Below are positions 33,601 through 45,930 of a stretch of DNA of 64,000 nucleotides, piece after piece. The notes under the pieces were generated by a model. It was not told the DNA's origin. It saw nothing but the letters and a program-made list of their open reading frames with translations, and ran no database searches. This stretch comes from Datura wrightii (lineage: Eukaryota > Streptophyta > Magnoliopsida > Solanales > Solanaceae), in NCBI GenBank assembly GCA_035772735.1, contig JASDFA010000020.1:105862001-105926000 (forward strand), in the 5' to 3' direction. The stretch's first letter is position 1, and every line of letters starts with the position of its first letter. The position numbers and the translations under genes were made by a program.

Positions 33601-34857
33601 TACTCATAACATACCAATGACGATATCTGGGGAGACTTCCTATCTTGACGAGATGCTAGGGCATACAATCTATTTTGACACTGACCACCACCCGTTCTAG
33701 TACATTTACCTTGATGAGCTGGGAGCACTGGTGGAGCTGTTGAACTAGATGTTGGGGCCTTGGCCCCTATCATGACCCTATCTGGTTGTTGGGCAATCCC
33801 TAAGCATATATTCGGGTTTCCCACACCCGAAACAAGCACTTGAACCTGCTAAGCACTAACCCACGTGTCTTCGACCACATCTACTACACTCATGAGTGCT
33901 GGTCTCTATGGGTCTGCTACCCTAACCTCTAGAGCCTGATGCACATCCCCTCTGATCGCTCTTGGATCTAGATGGCACACTTGTAGCCAAAGGTGATGGG
34001 GCTGAAGATCTCTAGTGGGACTGCTGATGGTGCCCACTAGGTCTCTGCGGGGAGAATCCGAAGCTATCAGCCCTGGCCCTCTTGGCCTCTCTCTCCCGCT
34101 CACTCGTCTGCACCGCCTCCTTTTATTAGGCATACAGGACTATCCAAGCAAAGTCAATATCCTGATGAAGCATCGAGGTCCGTCAATCCTTGACTAAGTA
34201 GTCTTCAACCCCATGCTTGAATGACTCATTGGGGCTCTCTGATCAGCCACCATCTCAGGTTCATACTTGGACAGACGAGTGAACTCTAAGGCGTACTCCT
34301 GAACTGTCATCTTCCCTTGCTTTAGGTTCACAAACTTGGCTACTTTAATCTCCCTCATCTCACGAGGGAAGAACCGATCCAGAAATGACATAAAACTCAT
34401 CCCAACCAATAAGGCCTGCTCCAACTGCCCTGCTATCCTTCCATTGCTTGAACCAGATGTGGGCAATCCCTTTCAACTGATATGAGGCTAGATCAGCACA
34501 CTCCTCTCTGGTCACCCCCATGATCTAAGTGATCTTCAAGATCTCATCAATAAACTCATGTGGATCCTCGTCCACCTTTGACCCAAGAAACTTTGGAGGG
34601 TTCATCCTCAAAAAATCTCTAAATCTTGCCGCAACCGCATTCCCATTATAAGGGACATGCGCTACCGCTTGTTGATTGACCTAACCGATCAAGGCCTATG
34701 CTAGCATCTGTATGGCTGCCCTAAACTCAGCATAGACAACCGGTTCAGGTGTATGCTCCTCATTAGCTGGTGGGGCCTACTTATGCGTATCTTCATTGCC
34801 ATTCTCCTGGCCATCTCCATTCTCATTTCTTCTTCCATTAACTCGGCGAGGAGGCAT
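33601..34857 (-). pseudogene. TkC region 1: gag
   Basis: Start at the ATG complementary to 34855-34857 (MPPRRVNGRRNENGDG). The gag domain has QAVAHVPYNGNAVAARFRDF, MNPPKFLGSKVDEDPHEF, and in 34466-34194 FLDRFFPREMREIKVAKF and EYALEFTRLSKYEPEMVADQ. A zinc-knuckle remnant lies near 33840-33790 (CLVSGVGNPNICLG, only one Cys of each pair kept). The tail GGGQCQNRLYALASRQD (about 33685) leads to protease. Several stops and a frameshift at about 34400. Confidence 0.85.
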
Positions 34858-35049
34858 GATTCTGCAAGCGCGTATAGCATGAGTTAGAAAGATAGAGAGA
34901 CATTTCATCACACAACATAGATAATGAAAGAAGGAAACATTTCCTAAACACCTCATAGCCTCTTCTTCATAAGTGTGGTGTGCTTCACACCCATGAAAAA
35001 GACTCTACTTAACGCGTCTTTTAGACACCCTAGGACACTTCAAAACCTA

Positions 35050-35063
35050 ATGCTTTGATACCG
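35050..35063 (-). other. Primer binding site of TkC (tRNA-iMet-like)
   Basis: Minus strand CGGTATCAAAGCA beside the LTR edge; canonical TGGTATCAGAGC. Confidence 0.65.
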
Positions 35064-35117
35064 AGTTTTTCACGACTCGAACATAGGCCTGGGTTGAGAC
35101 ACGGGTAAGAACCCCGA

Positions 35118-38100
35118 TGTCACGCCCCACTTTGGGAGGCATGACTGGCACGTAACGCCATACTGGGATTTGGGCAGACCTGGCTGGGCATATAAACCTT
35201 TGGTGCCTACCAGCGGCTCAAAATCAAAAAAACAAACTACTATATCTTGGCTGTAAACACAACCTCGGGCCGACAAGGCCACGTAGCACTTGTAAAAGAA
35301 AACAGCTAACCCAACCAACATAATAATCAAGGGATCCTATGCAGACTGCCAAGACCACCATGTTGTCTAGTTATAACAAGAATGAAAACACGCAGTCATA
35401 TGAACACTACAACCGATAAGGCAGCTAACTGAAAGCTATATGAGGCCCCACACGGCCAACATACAGAACTGAACATATATAGGCCTCACATGGACAACTA
35501 ACTGAAGACTATAGTCTGAAAGCCTCTAAGAATAAAAATAGTTGTCGGGACAGGGTCCCTACCTACCCAAATGTTATACCAATAAAATACAGATAAACCT
35601 CTACAACCTGGAAACTCCGAATGAAAGGAGCTGGCCAATCTACTGACTCTGAATAGCTGTTAGAAGCCCCCGCAATCTGTCTGTCTAAACCTGCAGGCAA
35701 GTATGCAGCGCCCCATAGTTGGGCGTCAGTACAATATGTACCAAATATTAAGCCAGTAATGTAAAGCTGAATAAAAGCTAATAAAGACTGAAAGTGAATA
35801 GAAAGAAGGGGTAGAAGTTAACCTGCAAGCTTTCTTATCCATAGCCTGCATCTAGTAAACCACTACACATATATGAGCTGAAGCTGTACAACTATACATT
35901 CAAAAGCTATAGCTAGTAGGGAAATATAAAAGCAAGAACCTAACTTGGCCCCCATAAGCCTCGGTAGTTTCCAATCAGTCCATATACCCCTATTGGTACC
36001 CCTTAGACTCTGCAAGTAACAGTAACTGAACATACTTGGTCTCTTAAGACCATACTAGAGCTTTCTGGGCTCTTGCAACTCTGTCTAAGCCATCTAGTAC
36101 CTGTAAATGTATTTGAGCCATCTGGGCTCCTGTAACTGTATATGGGTCATCTAGGCTGCTTTAACTGAATATGAGCCGTCTAGAATTTTGTAACTGCATT
36201 TCAGCCATCTAGGCTCCTATAACTATATATGAGTTGGCTAGGCAGCCGTAACTATATATGAGCCGTCTGGGCTGCTGTAACTGAATATGAGCCATCTAGG
36301 CTCCTATAACTGAGTATGAGCCATCTGGGCTCCTGTAACTGAGTAAGAGCTATCTGGGCTCCTGTTACCGAGTATGACCATCTAATCTCCTATAAATAAA
36401 TGTGAGCCATCTAGGCTCCTATAATTGAATATGAGTCGTCTAGGCTCTTGTAACTAGATATGAGTCGTCTGGGCTCCTGAGGCCTAACGCGATCGCTACT
36501 CTTACTCGCTCCTGAACTAGTCTATATAGCTGCCAACAGGCACAGTTTGTGTGCCTACACCTGGCCAAAGGGTTCTAGCAGTGATCACAACCTCTGTCGA
36601 CTTAGATAGAAAAGGTCGTGATCCGAGTGACCTAAGCGATAGTCTAAAGGTCATGCTGAGGCAAGGATTACGCATAATCTATCTGTAAGGTTGTAGGTAA
36701 CCAACTATTTAGTTCCTCCATTGAGAATAATTGTAGTGCTGCTACTAAATGACTAGTCCTAACTCTCCACAGACAACTCACTATAACTCTTAGCCTGAAC
36801 GTAATTTGTATTAACATGGTTCTAGTCCCTTAGACCTTAACTTGGTCTGTTCGGATTTCATATGTCTTCTCTAGGCAATTCCTAACCTCATAGGTAAGTC
36901 TATCTGGACTTTCCACTCGCGGAAACCTATACCTAAGTATCTTATAAAAGTAGGTTGGGGCGTTGGCCCCGCATTTAGCTAATGATAAGGTTCCCTCCTA
37001 AGGGTACCCACAGGTCTATCTAACTTGTACAACTGGGATGACTTATTGGGTGACCTGTATGGAAAGCATTAAGTCAACTGAAACTAACAGTCACTGGCAG
37101 TAGCTAACTAGATGGCAGGCTGTTACTCAATTCAGTAGACAACCCTAATGCTGTTGACTCCAAGGTATGACCCTCCTATCAAAATTTCAGGCCCTGGAGG
37201 TGTTAAGGTACGCCAATGGCCTCTGGGTGAGCTTTACTGACAATAAATCCATCAAACTGAAAGTTATATTGCCCGGTTGCGCCCGACGCAGTCCAACATA
37301 CCAAATCAGGCCCAATCACCAACCATAAACTTCTAAGGCCTTGGCATGACAACTAAACATCATAATCCCACTAATAAAGTGGACAGAAGAATAGAGGAGT
37401 TTCTATAATGCTTCTAGCATGAGCCACACTTAACATACTCTTTCCCGACAAGGGATACTGCAATATACTCTTAATATGTTTCTAGCAGCTAACCACAACA
37501 TATATAATCATAATCTACTGACAGCAGTTAATGACAACATACATGATCCTTTTCTACTAGCGGCAGCTAATTACAACATATAGGATCATTATCTCTGTTC
37601 AAGAACATAGGTCATATCATTATACGATGAGAATAACTTACCAAAGGGATAAGCCTTAACATACCTCAAATGCCGATTCTCGTTTAATTGATTAGTTTCA
37701 ACCTGTAACCTGTAGTTCCTCTCAACTGCAGCCCTCACACTAAGAGAATAGGGTTATTTTCAATACTAAATTCGTCAAACAATGATATCTTTCGAGAATA
37801 TTAACTATAATTCAACTCTATTTAACTTGGCCGAAAACCCAAAATTTCTTGAGAGTTTAGAAGAGAAAGTCTTGCCTATTTCCTGTGGCCGTTTAGGACT
37901 CAAATTTGGAGTAATTTCGATAACCTTTACTCGACGGGGTTCCGGTATAACGAGTGAATTTTCAAGAAATAACTTCGTAGAGATGATTTCAGTAGGCCTA
38001 GAACTTGTTATCCCATGTGAAATTTGTGTTTGGAAGGAGTTTGACGGCGTAATTTGACGAAAACTAAACAAAACCCATGTTACTCTCTCTTTTAGGTCGA

Positions 38101-38420
38101 GAAAATGTTGATGAATGATTTAAACTTAACAAGGAGGGCTTTATATTGTAATAGGTCAGTGGAAAGGGGGCGCCTCACACAGGCCATCACGCTAGGGAGA
38201 TGCCGTCCCGCGCTGCCCAGTGCGCTGGGTGGCTACCGCGGCAGGGTTGGCCTGTCATGCAGGCTCTCACGGCCTGGCCTCGCCCGACCTTGCTAATCAA
38301 CTTAATGATGAGCTCACTCATCCTTCCTTTGAGGCTCCTCCCGTACGCATTATGCTATTATTTCTCACCACAAGCCTATGAGCATGCACACTAGCCGCTA
38401 ACATCTTACGGGGTGTCACA
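35118..38420 (-). repeat. Left (3') LTR of TkD
   Basis: 3,303 bp. The minus strand starts TGTGACACCCC at 38420 and ends GGGGCGTGACA at 35118. It holds a CpG-rich block (38160-38290) just upstream of a minus-strand ATATAAAG box (about 38137-38147) and the 29-bp minisatellite at 36040-36480. A polypurine tract (minus strand AAGGGGGGGATGA) follows at 38421-38435. Open frames here have no known domain. Confidence 0.85.
36040..36480. repeat. 29-bp minisatellite in TkD left LTR
   Basis: About 14 imperfect units built on ATGAGCCATCTGGGCTCCTG followed by TAACTGAAT. The same array occurs in the other LTR at 46910-47310, so it predates insertion. Confidence 0.9.
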
Positions 38421-38689
38421 TCATCCCCCCCTTAGGAACACTCATCCTCAAATATAATCTTTAGGCTTAAAAGACTCAATTCTCTTAACTAATTCTAGAA
38501 AAATTTTGGCAGAGTCTCCCTGGTAGTATGGACTATCCGAATACCTGAAACGCAAAAATGTCCAATATAGGCGTCTCCAAGGATGCTACAACCAACTACT
38601 CCATAACATAGAAGTGTACAGATAAACAGTACTGATAATTTAAGCAATAAAGTAGAAACTAAACAATAATTCCACCTCAACAGCACAAT

Positions 38690-39870
38690 TTGGGTCCGGT
38701 CTAGAATAAGTGAGGGTATCCAGACCTCACGTCATCCTTAGCTTCCCAAGTCATTTTTTGTTCTTCCATAGGACTTTACTGGGCTATAGCTTTGGTTCTT
38801 AAGATAGCCCCTGCGGGTTTGCCAATCTAATATAACTATTGGAGTCTCTTCATAGAATAACTCTATCATAAACTAAGCATTCTCAACTAGGCCAATCTGA
38901 GGAAAGTTCTCCTACGCGCTTATGTAGTTTTGATAAGCATATCTTATCCCCGAAGGTAACTCTATCTCATAGGCCACTTGGCCGGTCTTCTAGAGGATCT
39001 AGTATAGCTTAATGAATCTAGGGCTAGGCTTTCCCTCCTTATCATATCTCATAATACTCTTCATTGGAGAAGTTTTCAAGAACACCTAGTCACTGTTTCA
39101 ATTCTTAAATCCCTACGCTATACGTTAGAGTAGGACTTTCGAAGACCATAGGTTGCTAGTACATATTCTCTGATAAGTTTAACTTTTTCCTCCTAACTGA
39201 TGTAGTATGCCCGGTTCAACTATCCCTTGCTTACCTGCTTCAGGCCATCATATAGGGAGCCTACATTTCCACTCGTGACATATCTCTAAGCGTCTGAATC
39301 GTGTGCTCTGCTTGGGTATTTGTTTGGGGACGAGGAGTGGTACTTAAATTAACATGCATCCTAATTTGTTCTGACAGCTCTTCTAAAACTTAGCTTCGAG
39401 TTGTGCCCCTTTGTCAGAAGTTAATAGAAACTGAGACACAATATAGCCGGAATATTTCTTTAGTATTCCATTCAGTGTAGTCTTTAGCCGAAACATCATT
39501 CTGACCGGTAAGAGATAAGTTAATCTCGTTAGTCTTTCAACAATGGCCCCATGGGGTCACGTTTATGACTAGTAAGAAGTAACCTTGAAACTATATACAG
39601 ACTGAATACTTCCTTCTTCCGCGCTGGCATGGTTATTTCCTGAATTAGCCTTCCTGATTTCTATTATCCAGCCTCCCCTTGCTGGTCATTGGGTCTTTGT
39701 GCCACAACTCGAGAATATCTTTCTTCTTCATATGCCATCAGTAGGTCTCTTCTATAACCTGATGCATCTTCTTCAAACCCGGGTGGAGGGAATAACGAAC
39801 ACGGTGTACCCTGCTATGGTCTACTCATAAAGCCCCGCCACATTTAGAGCATAGAATCAACCTCTAGGTC
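38690..39870 (-). pseudogene. TkD integrase and chromodomain, heavily decayed
   Basis: Reading right to left on the minus strand: a zinc-finger-like segment near 39800, a HKKKDI-type stretch near 39725, then a core segment near 39400-39280 with NLSTTPRPQTNTQAEHTIQT (family NLSTAFHPQTDGQAERTIQT, so the core Glu is kept). Near 39060-38990 the GKxxSPRFI-type C-terminal segment reads EGKA, with stops. A chromodomain trace (VLWKN, then an ATWEAE-like decayed stretch) lies near 38770. More than ten stops; assignment rests on spaced motif matches. Confidence 0.65.
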
Positions 39871-40777
39871 TCAAAATCCTATCCCCTACTATCTCGAAGG
39901 CCAGTGACTCCTTCTTTTGGGTCTTATCTCTGGCTGCACTAGGCTTGGGTCTCTGTACCATCACTCCCTTACCTCCACAACTAAAGGTGGCACCGCAACA
40001 TTCCAGGTCACAATCTCACTATCCTTTAAATGTCATCTTGATGCTTATTTCTCGACATTCAGTGGCGATTCTAAGCTCTATTAGCCCACTACAATCTGGA
40101 GATAGTTTTGTTCTCCTCCCAAGCTCGATGCTCATGTCTTTCTCCTACTTCTATAAGCTAAAAAACGGGGTTCATGCCCCACGCACCATACTAGCAAGGA
40201 TACTAGCGGCTAAGTCTACCAACCTATATCATCCTGACCTGTACTCTGGACGATTCCTATCACATAGTCTCTCTATCCCTTAACATGATAAGCTAAGGGT
40301 TGTAGGCTCTGTTCTCCAGGTATCTCCTATCGCCATCCACACACTGCGGTGGGATTAGTATATTACTGATCTGAGCCTTACTGCTGCTAGGGGTTTATTT
40401 CTTATGGATTTCCACACGTACTTGGGTTCTACTGGCAATATTATCTACCCCCTGATTTACTATCATAAAGATCTATATTACCTATTTAAACACTAGTGGT
40501 CTCAACCACTTTCTAACACTAACCAGGAGTCAACGGGTCTAGACCTCCTTTACTATTTACTTGGGCAGCATCGCCTCAATATTTATGCTATTTTTATACT
40601 GAGAGAAAATTTAGGAGGCGGAAAAGAACCATATCTTACTATGATATGATTGAGGTATAGAACTTTACAACGTTCGAAGGGTTGGGGGTAAGAATCCCGC
40701 AATTTCCCCTTCTTTCATACCCTTCAAGCAATCCAACATCAATTTTTGCCCCTGTCTAATTCTAAAATAACTAGTAG
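39871..40777 (-). other. TkD internal DNA, no domain recognised
   Basis: Expected from position to be the RNase H-integrase part of pol, but I cannot recognise motifs in any frame. The 112-codon plus-strand open frame at 39945-40283 looks fortuitous. The last five bases before Ath1 are the target duplication GTAAG (40778-40782). Confidence 0.45.
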
Positions 40778-40782
40778 GTAAG

Positions 40783-42131
40783 TGATGAAGGGCATATTTA
40801 TGCACTTCATAGACGTATTTTTGTCAGTACTTTACAATATTTTGAGAACAAATTAGGTGTGTTTTCATGTGTTTATGTTATATATTTGTGAAAATGGCTA
40901 ACACATGTGATTAGATTTTTTTAGGGCTAAAATGATGGTATTGGGTATGTTTGAGGCTTATGGAATAAAGAAAAGGAAGTTGGAATGAATAATGCAAAGA
41001 TCAAGGCATATCGCACTACACAACACTACTGCCAACCAGGTGCGTGAAGCGACACAGAAATTGCGCGACGCGCAACCTTCTTGTGCGATGCAGTGCACGA
41101 TGTGGCAAGATTTTTGAATGGCCATCAAAAGTCAAATCCCACTTCAACTAGGAAAAGGAGCTAAAAATCCCAATCCAAATTCATGAAGGAAAAAATAAGG
41201 CATAAATATACTATTATTAATACCCTTTTATTTCTTCGTAATAGAGATGTCAAGACATAAGTTTAAAAACATGATTTAAAAAGACAAGTCTTGGACTTAG
41301 ACGTTCTATTTCAAAAACTCTTTGAGACAATTGGTGAGTTGTTCTTCCTTATTGTTGCAATAATCAAGCGAATTTCTTCCTATCATTGTTGTAAGTATTA
41401 ATTTATGCTTTTGTCTATGAATACCATGAATTTATTTATAAACATGAAAGGATAAAACCACCACAACTAGGGTTGTGGGAACCATGAAAAATTAACACAC
41501 ATAGGTAAAATACTTAGTGATTCTTGAACGGAGTTTATGCATGTATTGTTTCTTCCTTCGTTTTAATTGATTTTTAATGGTTGCAAATGTTAGAACTTGC
41601 CTTATTCTTACTTACCGGACCAAGGAGGTAGTGAATGGGAAAAGGGATTAACAACAGAGATTTAAGGCTATCAACCCTCATCTAATAGCTTGACCTTGTC
41701 CGGGAATAGCTAATCTGATAACAAGGGTAAGTGTTAGTAAAGCATACACCCGTAGACGGACCAAGTTGTGTGGTGATAATCATCTAAATAGGGGACCAAC
41801 CATTTAGGTGAAATTAACTTACCGATATTGCATGCTAAGCACCGGAATAGATCACTAGTACAAAAATGTCTTGGGGTTATGAAGTCATGGGGAACACTTA
41901 CCGTAGTTAGTTGCATTAATTTGGATTCAACCTTCACTTTCTCTCAACATTGTTACTTATTACTGTCCAAATTCCCCCCTCTTCAAAAATAACTAACTAA
42001 AAAGCTTAAGCACTAGCGTTCTTCTACATCATTCCGTATTCTCTGTGGGATCGAACCCAACCTCTGGTTGGGTTCTTTATTAACAACATTTGCTTCATAA
42101 TTAGTAAGGAGGTGTGGTTTGAGCATTATCA
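40783..42131 (+). repeat. 5' LTR of Ath1
   Basis: 1,349 bp, TGATGAAGGG...ATTATCA. CpG-rich block at 41030-41105, then an ATAAATA box at about 41202-41208. No coding potential. Confidence 0.92.
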
Positions 42132-42137
42132 AAAAAG

Positions 42138-42156
42138 TGGCACCGTTGCCGGGGAA
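42138..42156 (+). other. Primer binding site of Ath1 (tRNA-Asp)
   Basis: TGGCACCGTTGCCGGGGAA, 6 bp after the LTR; complementary to the 3' end of plant tRNA-Asp (canonical TGGCGCCGTTGCCGGGGA) with one mismatch. Confidence 0.9.
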
Positions 42157-42292
42157 TACGACTTAGGATTAGATTAATTGCTTGTGTTTAACTTTTAGTC
42201 TTTATTTCCTATTTATCATTTTTTCTTTTATCGTCTAATGTGTCACAGTTTAGCATGGTGAAACAAGCGGCCAAGATGTGACGACGGTCTCA

Positions 42293-42332
42293 ACAGGTAT
42301 CTTGATGAAGTTTGAGTAATCAAGATACCTGT
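42293..42332 (+). other. Perfect 14-bp hairpin in the Ath1 leader
   Basis: Arms ACAGGTATCTTGAT (42293-42306) and ATCAAGATACCTGT (42319-42332), loop 12 nt, about 140 nt downstream of the primer site. The place fits a packaging or dimerisation structure; function not shown. Confidence 0.85.
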
Positions 42333-44068
42333 GTCGTGTCGCGAAGTTCAATCAGGCGCTACTTGGGAGGCAACCTAAGATAAATTTTTTGTTCGTTTTT
42401 ACGTGCTTGTTCAAGTGCACAGGTGATAGATTATAATTTTCAATAAAGATTGAGCTTAAATATTGAAGGGAAGGAGTTAAAGCCCAGGGAGTTCTTCTTG
42501 CACTCTATTACTTTATGCTTATTTGTTTTAGCACTAGGGATAGTGTAACCAATTAAGTGTGGGGCGGGAGAAGTGAACTTCATATTACCATGCCTACCTT
42601 AATTGATTTACACATGGTAGGCCTAGTTTTGTTTGGGATTTATGATTTGTCATGCATGCTTGTTGGTTTGTAGTATTGTTTTAGTTTTATTTTATTTTGG
42701 GTTCCTCTGGGTTTTTTTTTGGTACTTTTCCAGTAGATAGTCCCTTAGAACCGACTAGAGAGACTAGATTTTTATCTTTATTTATTTTTTGTCATTGAGT
42801 CATGACTTTGCCCGATGATGGATGGATGACGACCGTCTGAAGGGTAAATTAGTCATCAGGAAGAACAAGAACTTGGATTCTATAAATGCTAGGTGCTTCA
42901 CTCTAAGTATAATTGGGACTTTATTTAATTCACTCAAAAATGCATGAAAAAGGAAGAAACACCTAGTCTTTTGGAAATTGACTCTCATACTTGAAAAGAA
43001 AATGGGCTTAATTATGCAATGCATGCAATATGGATATATGTGTTGATGTGATCTTGATTTCCATTGTTAAACCAACTTGTGCCAATGTGTGAGGAATTTT
43101 TTTGATATACTCCATGCTTGTAAATTGATGTCTAGAACTTGCTCGGTGTGTGTGCAAAGCCAAATAAGAATGATGGATTTGGGAAGTGATATAGGTGTTT
43201 CTTTGATAGCCCTATTTTAATCCTATTTTACCTACCTTGATTGTAATTATCCTAGTTAGTTATGTTTGAGCCGTATCATATTCTTCTAATAGCCATATTA
43301 CAAGCTTAATCGCTTTTGTTCTATTGACTTGTATTTGATCCAAATGACTCCTACAACACTTTAATGAATTTTTTTTGTATGAAAAGAGCATAATTGGAGA
43401 AGTGAAGGGAAAAACTAGTCACCTAAGTTGAACATTTGAGAAATAAAAGAAGGTACAAGGAGAGAATTTGGAAATTGAGGAAAGTGCTAAAAATTCAAAG
43501 TGTCGTGAAGTATTAAAGTGCTTTGGAAGCTTAGTCACTATCTTGTCCAAATAGTTCCTACCCGTCCCTCAGCCTACATTACAACCAAATTAGAGTCCTA
43601 ATTGATCCTTGATTCATAATTCTATATTAGCGGAGTATTACACTAAGGGCAAGCTTATGGGTCGTCGTTTGCATGTATGTTGAGTTCTTTTGTGAGAGTG
43701 AGCGGAAATTATTTTATTTATGCCCAAGTTAATCTTATTCTATATCTTGTGTGAAAACGGGCATCTCTCCAAATTGTGAGGGGCATAATGGTAAGACTTT
43801 GGTAAATCTTGATTGCTAAATTACATATGATTCATGTTGGCCAAAAATATGTCTTGATGAGTTAGTTTTCAAAAGCTAAGTGAATTTTCGAACTTTGACA
43901 ATTTAGTGTTGATCTTATATGGATGCAAGTGAATTATTTGAGCTTCATTGATGTGCCTCCTGATCCTAAGTGCAAGTACACCTATTCGTAGGATGAATTT
44001 TGTGCTTAAATGTAAGAAGGAAAGTAGTAGATTGTTCGAGGACAAACAATAGATTAAGTGTGGGGTGT
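42333..44068 (+). other. Ath1 internal region, non-coding
   Basis: No open frame above background. From about 42490 on it parallels Ath2 61845-63596 (for example GGAGTTCTTCTTGCACTCTA and CATTGAGTCATGACTTTGCC). The ORF that Ath2 carries before this point is absent here. The region ends in ACAATAGATTAAGTGTGGGG, a polypurine-like tract beside the 3' LTR. Confidence 0.8.
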
Positions 44069-45469
44069 TGATGAAGGGCATATTTATGCACTTCATAGAC
44101 GTATTTTTGCCCATACTTTACAATGTTTTGAGAAAGAATTATGTGTGTTTTCATGTGTTTATGTTATATATTTGTGAAAATGGCTAATACACTTGATTAG
44201 ATGTTTTCAGGGCTAAAAGTGATGGTTTTGCGTATGTTTGAGGCTTATGGAATAAAGACGAGGAAGTTGGAATGAATAATGCAAACAGCAAGGCATATTG
44301 CACTACACAACACTATTGCGCGACCAGGTGCGTGAAGCGACACAGAAACTGCACGATGGCATGCGCGACGCGCAACCCTTCTTGCGCGATGCAGTGCGCA
44401 GCGCACAGTCCTTCTTGCACAATGCAGTGTGCGATGTGGCAAGCTTGTCGAATGGTCATCAAAAGTCAAATCCCACTTCAACTAGGAAAAGGAGCTACAA
44501 ATCCCAAACCGAATTCATGAAGGAACAAAGAAGGCATAAATCTACTATTATTTAATAACCTTTTATTTCTTTGTAATAGAGATGTCAAGACATAAGTTTA
44601 AAAACAAGATTTAAGAAGACAAGTCTTGGACTTAGACGTTCTATTTCAAAAACTCTTTGAGACAATTGGTGAGTTGTTCTTCCTTATTGTTGCAATAATC
44701 AAGTGAGTTTATTCCTATCATTGTTGTAAGTATTAAATTTATGCTTTTGTCTATGAATACCATGAATTTATTTATAAACATGAAAGGCTAAAACCACCAC
44801 AACTAGGGTTGTGGGAACCATGAAAAATTAACACACATAGGTAAAATACTTAGTGATTCTTGAACGGAGTTTATGCATGTATTGTTTCTTCCTTCGTTTT
44901 AATTGATTTTTAATGGTTGCAAACGTTAGAACTTGCCTTATTCTTACTTACCGGACCAAGGAGGTAGTGAATGGGAAAAGGGATTAACAACGGAGATTTG
45001 AGGCTATCAACCCTCATCTAATAGGTTGACCTTGTCCGGGAATAGCTAATCTGATATCAAGGGTAAGGGTTAATGAAGCATACACCCGTAGATGGAACAA
45101 GTTGTGTGGTGATAATCATCTAAATAGGGGACCAACCATTTAGGTGAAATTAACTTACCGATATTGCATGCTAAGCATCGAAATAGATCACTAGTACAAA
45201 AATGCCTTGTGGTTATGAAGTCATGGGGAACACTTACCCTAGTTAGTTGCATTAATTTGGATTCAACCTTCACTTTCTCTCCACATTATTATTTATTACT
45301 CTTACAAATTCCCCCCTCTTAGGAAATAATTAACTAAAAAGCTTAAGCACTAACGTTCTTCTATATCCTTCCATATTCTCTATTGGATCGACCCCACCGT
45401 CTAGTTGGGTTCTTTATTGACAACGTCCGCTTCATACTTTGTAAGAAGGAGTGGTTTCAGCATTTATCA
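44069..45469 (+). repeat. 3' LTR of Ath1
   Basis: 1,401 bp, 52 bp longer than the 5' LTR. Most of the extra length lies in the CpG-rich block (44315-44450), where a CCTTCTTGCGCGATGCAGTG-like unit is repeated. The two overlapping open frames at 44272-44555 are by-products of that repeat. Confidence 0.92.
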
Positions 45470-45474
45470 GTAAG

Positions 45475-45911
45475 CCAACTCATATATATATTATACTCCT
45501 GACATTCTACTCTGATGTTATAAAACGAATTGGGAATGGTGCTAGCATATCTATTACCTTATGAGGTTCCTTGTGCTCGAGGAGGATAATGGGGAGATTA
45601 AAAGTCGTCTGCTTCCACCTTTAGGCTGATTGTCCCCCAATTGTGGCACCTCACTGGTACCCTCTCCTACTGTTGTAGTTGACATGCAACTAACTGAAGT
45701 CTGTCCCATATCAAATATTATTCTAGACAAACATAATAATAAAAACTTAGGGACTCATCCCTATACATCTCGTCTCTATAGCACGATCTGAGAAGAAGGA
45801 GGGGTAATCATACTATCATGCCTCGTAACCTCTTGCTTATAAAATGTGGTGCACAACACATTTATAAGCAAGACTCTACTAGACATGGCTTACAGACTCC
45901 CTGGGATACGA
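45475..45911 (-). pseudogene. TkD leader and gag N-terminal scrap
   Basis: The minus strand shows the family leader (counterpart of 34930-35050) with the conserved CTTATAAGCAAGACTCTACT-like segment, then a short stretch rich in Gly, Ser and Arg near 45700-45600. No gag domain is seen before Ath1 starts, so gag and most of pol were deleted before or after insertion. Confidence 0.5.
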
Positions 45912-45926
45912 CCTGTTGTGATACCA
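45912..45926 (-). other. Primer binding site of TkD (tRNA-iMet-like)
   Basis: Minus strand TGGTATCACAACAGG next to the LTR; the first 8 bases match the iMet site. Confidence 0.7.
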
Positions 45927-45930
45927 AGTT

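Larger units (their letters stand above)
40783..45469 (+). mobile_element. Athila-like non-autonomous LTR element Ath1
   Basis: Complete insertion of 4,687 bp with two LTRs (40783-42131 and 44069-45469), ends TGAT...ATCA, and a perfect target duplication GTAAG (40778-40782 and 45470-45474). The primer site is complementary to tRNA-Asp, as in Athila-type Ty3/gypsy elements. The 1.9-kb internal region has no gag or pol, so it depended on enzymes from another element. The LTRs are very similar, making this one of the youngest insertions here. The sequence CGCTACTTGGGAGGCAACCT after the leader is shared by many Solanaceae copies as I remember them. Confidence 0.9.

Noticed and set aside
33906..34197. 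Open frames overlapping the gag region of TkC on both strands
   Set aside because: Out of frame with the recognisable gag motifs and rich in Arg/Pro/Ser from codon shadowing.
29690..36480. CRISPR-like regular repeats
   Set aside because: Units are imperfect and contiguous without unique spacers, lie inside plant LTRs, and no cas genes are present; they are minisatellites.
39945..40283. 112-codon plus-strand open frame
   Set aside because: Antisense to TkD internal DNA; no recognisable motif.
42138..42156. tRNA-Asp gene
   Set aside because: Only the 19 bases complementary to the tRNA 3' end are present; it is a primer binding site. No cloverleaf-forming sequence was found anywhere in the window by eye.
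44272..44555. Two overlapping His/Cys/Ala-rich open frames
   Set aside because: They are frames through the CpG-rich tandem block of the Ath1 LTR; the other LTR copy does not keep them.
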